DNA from: an uncultured Corynebacterium sp.
GTDB taxonomy: Bacteria > Actinomycetota > Actinomycetes > Mycobacteriales > Mycobacteriaceae
NCBI RefSeq assembly: GCF_943914015.1
Contig: NZ_CALUAK010000094.1
Span: 1-10,165, forward strand
DNA: 10,165 bases
Direction: 5' to 3'
The notes beneath the pieces were generated by a model. It worked only from the letters and a program-made list of their open reading frames with translations. It made no database searches and was not told the origin of the DNA. The stretch's first letter is position 1, and each line of letters begins with the position of its first letter. The position numbers and the translations under genes were made by a program. Positions 5,393 to 10,165 of this stretch are shown piece by piece.

Positions 5393-6322
5393 CTAGTGCT
5401 TGCGCATGCGTACGCGCTGGACGCGGTGATCGGGGCCCTTACGCAGAACAAGAGATGCGCGAACACGCGTGGGAAGGATATTTTCCACGAGGTTGGGCAG
5501 GTTAATAGACTGCCAAATCTCTCTCGCCTCTGCCTGTGCGCGTTCCTCGGATAGGTGTGAGTAGTGGGCGAAGTGCGCATCCGGTTCCGTGAACACAGTT
5601 GAACGAAGTGCGAGGAAACGGTTGATGTACCAGCGCTCGATATCCTCGGCAGCGGCATCAACGAAGACCGAGAAATCGAAGAGGTCGCTCACCATGAGGG
5701 TAGGGCCGGTTTGGAGGACATTGAGCCCCTCCAAAATGAGAATGTCTGGCTTCTTCACGTGGGTGTACACATCTGGCAGGCGATCGTATTTGAGATGTGA
5801 ATACACGGGAGCCATGACGTCTTCCTTGCCGGACTTCACGTCGGTGACGAATCGGAGGAGCGCACGCTGGTCGTAGGAATCGGGGAACCCCTTGCGGTTC
5901 ATGAGCCCCCGGCGTTCCAGCTCAGCGCTGGGGTAGAGGAATCCGTCGGTGGTGACGAGATCAACGCGGGGTGTGGACGACCACCGCTGGAGGAGGACGT
6001 GAAGCACACGGGCTGTTGTGGACTTTCCCACAGCAACCGACCCGCCGATGCCGATAATGAACGGGACACGGAACGTGGGGGTCCCCAGGAAGTCCGCAGT
6101 GGCATCGGTGAGCTTTTGCCGTGCCTTCGCCTGGAGGTAAATGAGACGGGAGAGGGGGAGGTAGACATCTGCTACCTCCTCGAGGTCTATCATGTCTCCA
6201 ATGCCGCGGAGTTTTTCCACCTCTTCGGCGGTGAGCACCTGCGGGGTATTCCGGCGCAGTTCGCGCCACTCATCGCGCCCGAAATCAATGTAGGGGCCGG
6301 GTTCCGGGGATCGTTTCGCCAT
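5393..6322 (-). CDS. coaA: type I pantothenate kinase CoaA
   Basis: CoaA phosphorylates pantothenate with ATP, the first and usually rate-limiting step of coenzyme A synthesis. The 309-residue cytosolic protein has the P-loop GIGGSVAVGKS at 91-101 (K100), the downstream DLVTTDGFLYP block with D126, RKGFPDSYDQ, PVYSHLKYD, and the strongly conserved ILEGLNVLQTGPTLMVSDLFDFS. It ends NLVENILPTR.RA.LVLRKG, close to the M. tuberculosis enzyme (312 residues). Start ATG 6322 (MAKRSPEPGPYIDF) matches the family N-terminus; an upstream in-frame ATG at 6352 would add ten non-conserved residues. Neither has a Shine-Dalgarno sequence, and CACAAT six bases upstream of 6322 suggests a leaderless mRNA. The 3' end lies 19 bases from that of the convergent flavodoxin gene, with no terminator between them. 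Confidence 0.96.
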   Translation of the reverse strand: MAKRSPEPGPYIDFGRDEWRELRRNTPQVLTAEEVEKLRGIGDMIDLEEVADVYLPLSRLIYLQAKARQKLTDATADFLGTPTFRVPFIIGIGGSVAVGKSTTARVLHVLLQRWSSTPRVDLVTTDGFLYPSAELERRGLMNRKGFPDSYDQRALLRFVTDVKSGKEDVMAPVYSHLKYDRLPDVYTHVKKPDILILEGLNVLQTGPTLMVSDLFDFSVFVDAAAEDIERWYINRFLALRSTVFTEPDAHFAHYSHLSEERAQAEAREIWQSINLPNLVENILPTRVRASLVLRKGPDHRVQRVRMRKH

Positions 6323-6328
6323 AGTTCT

Positions 6329-6334
6329 ATTGTG
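6329..6334 (-). promoter_or_regulatory. candidate -10 for a leaderless coaA transcript
   Basis: On the minus strand CACAAT is followed by six bases (AGAACT) and the ATG at 6322. The hexamer departs from TANNNT at its first base; no clear -35 is present. Absence of any ribosome site before the ATG favours a leaderless start. Confidence 0.35.
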
Positions 6335-6352
6335 CCCGTAGTTGCGTTGCAT

Positions 6353-6563
6353 GGGAACGTTTGGGGTACTTTCTATGCAAGGGGAGGCATGAAAAAGCTC
6401 CGATGTGACTGCACGTTACCCCCGGTATGGGGTGGAAAAATAAGTCGCTAATGAGAATAAATATTACTAATGCAAAAAGCTATGCATTTTACCTGGATGT
6501 TTTCTCGCAAAAGTGAATAAACTGCTGGTATTAACCAGTGTGAGTTAATATGTAGTATTTTTC
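6353..6563. other. AT-rich divergent intergenic region between coaA and glyA
   Basis: No supported gene is visible. Small inverted repeats are ACCCC-CGGTAT-GGGGT (6418-6433), AATGCA-8 nt-TGCATT (6469-6488) and CTGGT-ATTA-ACCAG (6525-6538). TAATAT (6546-6551) and TAGTAT (6553-6558) are possible further -10 hexamers for glyA. From about 6435 onward the composition is much richer in A and T than the flanking genes, as expected for a control region. A 20-codon ORF at 6389-6451 with a purine-rich upstream stretch is noted as a possible small peptide. No riboswitch of a known class is recognised. Confidence 0.6.
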
Positions 6564-6593
6564 GTGACGTTTACCGGTAAGAAACTCTAAAAT
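6564..6593 (+). promoter_or_regulatory. candidate main glyA promoter with internal palindrome
   Basis: GTGACG (6564-6569) resembles a -35 and TAAAAT (6588-6593) is a good -10; the spacer is 18 bases. The perfect 10-bp palindrome TTACCGGTAA (6571-6580) lies within the spacer, so a protein bound there would meet the polymerase directly. In C. glutamicum glyA is reported to be activated by an ArsR-type regulator, GlyR; whether this palindrome is its site is unknown. The predicted leader is about 89 nt. Confidence 0.5.
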
Positions 6594-6619
6594 GAGTGAC
6601 AGAAAGGCCACATGGCCGA

Positions 6620-6634
6620 TGCAAGTGACTTGCA
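6620..6634 (+). other. small leader hairpin upstream of glyA
   Basis: TGCAAG and CTTGCA pair perfectly over 6 bp around TGA. A GGCC-ACAT-GGCC element (6607-6618) lies just before it. They are placed in the middle of the predicted glyA leader and could act on translation or stability. Confidence 0.4.
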
Positions 6635-6688
6635 CCTCATACTTTGGATAAGACACCATCACGCTCAAGAAAGGTTTCGGATACGGTT

Positions 6689-7990
6689 ATGACAGCCCCG
6701 AATTCCCAAGACGTACGCTATCAGGAGCTCAAAGAGCTCGACCCGAAGGTTCATGAGGCAATTATGAACGAGCTTGGTCGCCAGCGCGACATGCTCGAGA
6801 TGATCGCTTCGGAGAACTTCGTCCCGCGTGCTGTCCTCCAGGCCCAAGGCTCCATCCTCACCAACAAGTACGCCGAAGGCTACCCTGGTCGCCGTTACTA
6901 CGGTGGCTGCGAGAACGTCGACGTCATTGAAGATCTTGCCCGCACCCGCGCCCGCGAGCTATTCGGCGCTGATTTCGCTAACGTCCAGCCGCACTCCGGT
7001 GCACAGGCGAACGCCGCCGTGCTCATGTCCATCGCCAACCTCGGCGACAAGATCATGGGTCTCCAGCTCGACCATGGCGGCCACCTCACCCACGGCATGA
7101 AGCTCAACTTCTCCGGCAAGAACTACGAGGTTGTTGCCTACGGCGTGGATGAGAAGACGCACCGTCTGGATATGGATCAGGTTCGCGAGATGGCGCTGAA
7201 GGAGCGCCCGGCCGTGATCATCGCTGGTTGGTCCGCCTACCCGCGTCACCTTGACTTCAAGGCATTCCGCGAGATTGCCGACGAGGTTGGAGCACGCCTG
7301 TGGGTTGATATGGCTCACTTCGCTGGCTTGGTCGCAGCCGGCCTGCATCCGAGCCCCGTCCCGTACGCTGACGTCGTGTCCACCACCGTCCACAAGACGC
7401 TGGCTGGCCCGCGTTCCGGCATGATCCTTGCTAAGCAGGATTGGGCCAAGAAGATCAACTCCTCCGTGTTCCCCGGCCAGCAGGGCGGCCCGCTCATGCA
7501 CGTTATCGCTGCAAAGGCGGTAGCGATGGGCATCGCTGGCACGGACGCCTTCAAGGAGCGCCAGCAGCGCACGCTGGATGGCGCACAGATCCTGGCAGAG
7601 CGCCTCACCGGCGACGACTGCAAGAAGGCCGGTATCGATCTGCTCACCGGTGGCACGGATGTGCACCTGGTCATGGTTGACCTGCGCAACTCCAAGATGG
7701 ACGGTCAGCAGGGCGAGGACCTCCTCCACGAGGTGGGTATCACCATCAACCGCAACACGGTGCCGTTCGACCCGCGTCCGCCGGCCGTTTCCTCCGGCCT
7801 GCGCATCGGTACTCCGGCACTTGCCACCCGTGGCTTCGATGAGGCCGGCTTCCGCGAGGTTGCTGACATCATCGGTACCGCCCTGTCTGCAGGCGAATCC
7901 GCAGATATCGAAGGCCTTCGTGCACGCACGAAGAAGCTCGCTGAGCAGTACCCGCTCTACGAGGGCTACGAGAACTGGACCATCTGCTAG
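6689..7990 (+). CDS. glyA: serine hydroxymethyltransferase GlyA
   Basis: This PLP enzyme converts serine and tetrahydrofolate to glycine and 5,10-methylene-tetrahydrofolate, the main one-carbon source. The product is 433 residues long. PLP lysine K236 lies in STTVHKTLAGPRSG; H132 (HGGHLTHG) stacks on the ring and D207 (VDMAHFAGLVAAG) pairs with its nitrogen. MIASENF (38-44), YAEGYPGRRYYGG (61-73), PGQQGGPLMH and the closing GLRIGTPALATRG are all family hallmarks. ATG 6689 gives the usual corynebacterial N-terminus and length (C. glutamicum: 434, from memory). AGAAAGG (6668-6674) stands 14 bases before it, somewhat far. An in-frame TTG at 6644 would add 15 residues unlike the family. Codon use is strongly biased to C-ending codons (GGC, ATC, CTC), as in highly expressed genes. 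It is followed by a strong terminator. Confidence 0.98.
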   Translation: MTAPNSQDVRYQELKELDPKVHEAIMNELGRQRDMLEMIASENFVPRAVLQAQGSILTNKYAEGYPGRRYYGGCENVDVIEDLARTRARELFGADFANVQPHSGAQANAAVLMSIANLGDKIMGLQLDHGGHLTHGMKLNFSGKNYEVVAYGVDEKTHRLDMDQVREMALKERPAVIIAGWSAYPRHLDFKAFREIADEVGARLWVDMAHFAGLVAAGLHPSPVPYADVVSTTVHKTLAGPRSGMILAKQDWAKKINSSVFPGQQGGPLMHVIAAKAVAMGIAGTDAFKERQQRTLDGAQILAERLTGDDCKKAGIDLLTGGTDVHLVMVDLRNSKMDGQQGEDLLHEVGITINRNTVPFDPRPPAVSSGLRIGTPALATRGFDEAGFREVADIIGTALSAGESADIEGLRARTKKLAEQYPLYEGYENWTIC

Positions 7991-8013
7991 TTTTCTGGCT
8001 TATCGGTTATTGG

Positions 8014-8058
8014 AAAATCCCCCGACCACGCTGTAAAAGGCGTGGCCGGGGGATTTTT
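8014..8058 (+). terminator. strong intrinsic terminator of glyA (probably bidirectional)
   Basis: ATCCCCCGACCACGC (8017-8031) pairs with GCGTGGCCGGGGGAT (8040-8054) over 15 positions with one A-C mismatch and an 8-nt loop, followed by TTTT. The stem is preceded by AAAA, so the minus strand also ends in TTTT after the stem and could stop transcripts of the small membrane gene from the right. Confidence 0.9.
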
Positions 8059-8103
8059 GCGAAAGCTACTGCTCGGTTCAGGTGTGCGCTAATCAGTCAG
8101 CAC

Positions 8104-8131
8104 ACCGCGCTCCCCACACGGAAAGCGCGGT
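8104..8131. other. 8-bp hairpin between glyA and the minus-strand pair
   Basis: ACCGCGCT (8104-8111) and AGCGCGGT (8124-8131) are perfectly complementary with a 12-nt loop. No T run follows on either strand. It stands 20 bases past the stop of the minus-strand membrane gene and may help end or protect that message. Confidence 0.45.
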
Positions 8132-8150
8132 CCGCAGTGCACACGAGCTG

Positions 8151-8393
8151 TTAGCCGATAATGAGGTCTCCACGCAGGTAGCTGACAAGCATCCACGTGG
8201 CGGAGATGACAACGATGAGGGAGATCATGACCCACATGGCGATGGTCAGTTTGGACACGCCACCGTGCTCGTCGAACTGGTCATCTGAGGCGCGGTCGGT
8301 CTCCTGGGAATCGTCCCGCTGGGGGTTGAAAGGGGAGGAGTGGACGTGTTCGCCACGGATTTCGGGGTCCCGGGAATTAGGATCGGATGTCAC
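8151..8393 (-). CDS. small C-terminally anchored membrane protein
   Basis: The 80-residue protein has a long hydrophilic, acidic N-terminus (residues 1-48, rich in D, E, S, R and H), one membrane helix at about 50-72 (TIAMWVMISLIVVISATWMLV) and a short end (SYLRGDLIIG). I do not recognise a family. GTG 8393 overlaps the TGA stop of the DUF5997 gene (GTGA), and GGAGGA (complement of about 8398-8403) supplies a good ribosome site inside that gene. The two are thus almost certainly on one transcript and translationally coupled. The overlap and the membrane anchor suggest a job tied to DUF5997, but nothing shows which. Confidence 0.8.
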   Translation of the reverse strand: MTSDPNSRDPEIRGEHVHSSPFNPQRDDSQETDRASDDQFDEHGGVSKLTIAMWVMISLIVVISATWMLVSYLRGDLIIG

Positions 8394-8782
8394 TTTTCCT
8401 CCTCGGTCTTAGGGGCATGTTCGGCGCGCTTTGCGGCCATGTCTTTCCTGGCCTTGGCAAGCCACTCCGGCTGGTCGGCCAGCAATTCCTTGATCTCCGC
8501 TGTGGTCAGCGGTGCGGAAATCTCGCTGCTTTTCAGAGCGGTGTTAGAAATACCGAGCTTTTGCGCAACGACCTTGCGCGGGTGTGGCCCCTCGCGGCGA
8601 AGGGTTTGCAACCACTCAGGCGGATTCTTCTGTAGTGACACGAATTCTTCGTGTGTTAACGCCGAGTTTTGGAACTCTTCTGGCGTTGCGGGCAGGTAGA
8701 GACCGAGCTTGTTGGCTGCGGTTTGGGGTTTCATCGCTTGCGCTGACGGTTCACGGCGCACGTTGCTATCGCTTTCACTCAC
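8390..8782 (-). CDS. DUF5997 family protein with tandem helix-turn-helix-like modules
   Basis: This actinobacterial protein of unknown function is 130 residues from GTG 8782, or 114 from the internal ATG 8734, where the family homology begins (MKPQTAANKLGLYLPATPEEF). GTG 8782 is chosen because an extended -10, TGATACCGT, ends seven bases before it and no ribosome site precedes either codon, so a leaderless start fits. Residues 19-65 and 68-115 look like two copies of one module: A.KLG(L/I), then LT..E...L....PEWL...R in each. The second copy (KVVAQKLGISNTALKSSEI) has the pattern of a helix-turn-helix. The C-terminus is charged (KDMAAKRAEHAPKTEEEK). No membrane segment or signal is present, so it is cytosolic. 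It diverges from a LysR-like gene across 24 bases and overlaps a small membrane protein gene. DNA binding is inference. Confidence 0.85.
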   Translation of the reverse strand: MSESDSNVRREPSAQAMKPQTAANKLGLYLPATPEEFQNSALTHEEFVSLQKNPPEWLQTLRREGPHPRKVVAQKLGISNTALKSSEISAPLTTAEIKELLADQPEWLAKARKDMAAKRAEHAPKTEEEK

Positions 8783-8789
8783 GGGGTTA

Positions 8790-8799
8790 ACGGTATCAT
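8790..8799. promoter_or_regulatory. overlapping head-to-head -10 elements of two leaderless genes
   Basis: The plus strand has TATCAT at 8794-8799, seven bases before ATG 8807. The minus strand has TACCGT (complement of 8790-8795) preceded by TGA, seven bases before GTG 8782. The two hexamers share 8794-8795. Neither start has a Shine-Dalgarno sequence, and the whole gap between the genes is 24 bases. Confidence 0.6.
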
Positions 8800-8806
8800 T
8801 TGCTCC

Positions 8807-9544
8807 ATGAGCGTGGAAGTTTTCTTCTGTACAGGGGCGGAGCCAGGTAAGTGGTTCGACCGCTACCACGAGAACACGACGCACCCGGAGCTTGTCACCA
8901 CGAGGGTAGATGACCCGCTGGGGTGTTTCCTGGAGCGCGTCGAGCAGCGTGCAAGCGGTGAGGAGCTTCCGGTTCCCGTCGCCCTGACACGCCTGCCGGA
9001 TCTGCGCCTGACGGAGGAGATGCACCGGGTGGTTTTGTACACGGAGGAGCCCGGGATTGCAGTGGGCAAGGAGACGGAGCTCGCCGAGATGGAGCCGTCG
9101 AAGGTATACCCCTCGGAGATTGAGGGGGAGATCATCAATTGGGCGATCGGGGAGGATCGCGCGGTGGACGTGCGGGCCGTTCGCGATGGGTTGGCCGTCT
9201 CGGCGGCGGGTGTCGGGGTCGTCCTTGCTCCTCGTCCGTTGCTGAAGGTGCTGTCCAAGAAGCGGATCAAGCATTTCTCTTTCGCCAGCGAGCGCTCGAC
9301 GGATATCGCCCTCATTTGGCTTGTCGACGACGATAGCGATGCGATTCAGGACCTTGTTGGGACGATGAAAGGTCGCACCCGGGCTTCCTCGCGGGGAAGT
9401 GCGAAAGCAGGCGCGAATACCCGTGCGGGAAAGTCTCGTCGGGGTTCCGTATCAGCTCCTTCTAAGAAACAGCGAGCGCGTGGTTCATCGCAGGTGAGGC
9501 GGAAGAAAAACGACCGTGGGGGACGCGGGCGACGTCACCGCTGA
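8807..9544 (+). CDS. stand-alone LysR-type substrate-binding domain protein with basic tail
   Basis: The 245-residue protein resembles the effector-binding domain of LysR-type regulators, a type 2 periplasmic-binding-protein fold, but has no N-terminal helix-turn-helix and no signal peptide. Visible features are the opening VEVFFCTGAEPGKWFDRY, the hinge-like VALTRLPDLRLTEEMHRVVLYTEEPGIAVGKET (about 58-90) and VSAAGVGVVLAPRPL (131-145), matching the usual vaaG.Gia.lP. Residues 190-245 form a low-complexity tail with 21 R/K out of 56 and a single acidic residue, a probable nucleic-acid or membrane-surface binding region. From memory, such proteins with the same kind of tail occur beside DUF5997 genes in other actinobacteria. 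ATG 8807 is taken as leaderless (TATCAT seven bases upstream). Ligand and target are unknown; loss of the DNA-binding domain by truncation is unlikely, since the start is clean. Confidence 0.85.
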   Translation: MSVEVFFCTGAEPGKWFDRYHENTTHPELVTTRVDDPLGCFLERVEQRASGEELPVPVALTRLPDLRLTEEMHRVVLYTEEPGIAVGKETELAEMEPSKVYPSEIEGEIINWAIGEDRAVDVRAVRDGLAVSAAGVGVVLAPRPLLKVLSKKRIKHFSFASERSTDIALIWLVDDDSDAIQDLVGTMKGRTRASSRGSAKAGANTRAGKSRRGSVSAPSKKQRARGSSQVRRKKNDRGGRGRRHR

Positions 9545-9588
9545 TAGCTATTTCCTGGCCAGTACGTGTGTGTTTTCGCAGGTAAACG

Positions 9589-9610
9589 AGTTCGCTGGCA
9601 GTGAACTTTT
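9589..9610 (+). terminator. weak possible terminator
   Basis: AGTTC (9589-9593) and GAACT (9603-9607) form a 5-bp stem with a 9-nt loop, followed by TTT. The stem is short and the call is weak; no better terminator is seen between the LysR-like gene and the lipoprotein gene. Confidence 0.25.
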
Positions 9611-9620
9611 GGGCAATTAA

Positions 9621-9649
9621 TTGAAAATTTAAGTAAAAAATCCCATAAT
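9621..9649 (+). promoter_or_regulatory. promoter of the lipoprotein gene
   Basis: TTGAAA (9621-9626) and CATAAT (9644-9649) are separated by exactly 17 bases, in an AT-rich stretch. This is the best sigma-A-type promoter in the window. The predicted leader is about 42 nt. A second hexamer, TAGAAT (9680-9685), lacks a -35. Confidence 0.65.
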
Positions 9650-9697
9650 GGTCTAGGAAATTAAGAAACTGTTAACCATTAGAATTGAGGATTCGTT

Positions 9698-10165
9698 TTG
9701 AAGACGACGACTATGAAGAAGCTCACCGCTCTCACTGCAACCGCCATGCTCGGCCTGGGTCTTGCTGCGTGCTCCCCGGCCAATGAGAACCCGGCTTCCA
9801 GCGAGGCTGTTGAGTCTGCAGATGCCAAGGCTTCCGAGGAGCAGCAGGCTCGTGAGGACGGCGCCGATGTGACCGAGACCAACGTCACCACGGGCACCGT
9901 CACCGAGACCGCTACTGCCGATGGCGAGAGCGGCGCAGCTGCCGCTCCGGTTGCAACCACGACGATCACCGATGCCAACGGCAACGACGTTGAGGTTCCG
10001 GAGGCCATCGCCGATAAGTACGAAGCTCTGGGCGGTGCCGATTCCAAGCTCGGCCACGTCAACGCTGTTGAGGACTTCGGCGAGGGGCGCTGGCTGGCTA
10101 CCTTCGAGCGCGATGGCTACAACCACTACCTCGCTTACACCCCCGAGACCGGCGCTGTGCTGATC
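9698..10165 (+). CDS. secreted lipoprotein with LGFP-like repeat (partial, runs off the window)
   Basis: The first 156 residues are visible. A basic start (KKL) and a hydrophobic stretch lead to the lipobox LAAC, with C25 as the expected lipidated cysteine after signal peptidase II cleavage. A linker of about 75 residues rich in A, E, T and D follows (about 26-100), probably crossing the cell wall. From about residue 103 (IADKYEALGGADSKLG ... GRWLATFERDGYNHYLAYTPETGAV) the sequence resembles an LGFP repeat, a module of corynebacterial and mycobacterial envelope proteins thought to bind the cell wall. TTG 9698 is chosen because TGAGGA (9686-9691) lies six bases upstream; ATG 9713, in frame, is 21 bases away. 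The gene has its own promoter. The C-terminus, and so the number of repeats, is outside the window. Confidence 0.85.
   Translation, partial: MKTTTMKKLTALTATAMLGLGLAACSPANENPASSEAVESADAKASEEQQAREDGADVTETNVTTGTVTETATADGESGAAAAPVATTTITDANGNDVEVPEAIADKYEALGGADSKLGHVNAVEDFGEGRWLATFERDGYNHYLAYTPETGAVLI

Noticed and set aside
6537..6553. Possible GlxR (cAMP receptor) site TGTGAGTTAATA
   Set aside because: Only the left half-site and the central TA fit; the right half lacks TCACA.
6592..6651. 19-residue upstream ORF in the glyA leader (ATG 6592)
   Set aside because: Its ATG overlaps the best -10 hexamer, so it would not be in that transcript, and no ribosome site precedes it.
6644..6688. TTG start giving glyA 15 extra residues
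   Set aside because: Added residues do not match the family, and the length from ATG 6689 agrees with known corynebacterial GlyA.
6959..7729. Minus-strand open frame of 256 codons opposite glyA
   Set aside because: glyA is certain; the antisense frame is a by-product of its C-ending codons and encodes a histidine-rich sequence with no family pattern.
8783..9274. N-terminal extension of the DUF5997 frame to 294 codons
   Set aside because: The extension lies opposite the LysR-like gene and is unlike DUF5997 proteins; the -10 before GTG 8782 sets the start.

Overview
The window reads as chromosomal, core-genome DNA of a Corynebacterium species (Actinomycetota). The evidence is GC-rich third codon positions, GTG/TTG starts, several apparently leaderless genes, a mycothiol-dependent detoxification enzyme (Mca), an actinobacterial short-chain cis-prenyl synthase, and a lipoprotein with an LGFP-like repeat. 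The order greA / DUF4307 / mca / small membrane protein / short uppS ... coaA / glyA matches, from memory, the Mycobacterium tuberculosis block Rv1080c-Rv1093, with extra genes lost or gained. I see no insertion sequence, phage gene, CRISPR array, tRNA or rRNA.

Layout. Positions 1-249 hold a possible 3' end of an upstream gene and the leader of a seven-helix Bax inhibitor-1/YccA protein (250-1071, +). That gene converges on greA (1237-1776, -), and each has its own intrinsic terminator in the gap. Upstream of greA on the same strand is a DUF4307 membrane protein (1936-2409, -). It diverges from mca (2647-3510, +), which is followed by a one-helix membrane protein (3603-3920, +), a short-type cis-prenyltransferase (3976-4746, +) and a HemG-like flavodoxin protein (4822-5373, +). 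coaA (5393-6322, -) converges on the flavodoxin gene with only 19 bases between the stop codons. A 366-base AT-rich gap carries the divergent control regions of coaA and glyA (6689-7990, +), and a strong hairpin terminator ends glyA.

The right part is the least described. A 24-bp gap (8783-8806) separates two divergent genes. One encodes a DUF5997 protein (8390-8782, -), which overlaps a small membrane protein gene (8151-8393, -) by GTGA. The other encodes a LysR-type ligand-binding domain with no helix-turn-helix but with a 56-residue arginine/lysine-rich tail (8807-9544, +). Both start codons lie 7 nt from a good -10 hexamer, and the two hexamers overlap head-to-head, so both transcripts are probably leaderless and mutually exclusive at the polymerase level. 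DUF5997 itself reads as two tandem copies of a roughly 45-residue module with a helix-turn-helix look. My main hypothesis is a LysR-type regulator split over two proteins, with DNA binding supplied in trans or by the basic tail. The window ends inside a lipoprotein gene (9698 onward).

Functionally, most genes are housekeeping: transcript-cleavage factor, mycothiol conjugate removal, prenyl diphosphate synthesis, CoA synthesis and one-carbon metabolism. The novelty is mainly in regulatory structure (leaderless starts, a palindrome within the glyA promoter spacer, U-tract-free hairpins between genes) and in the DUF5997/LysR-like pair.
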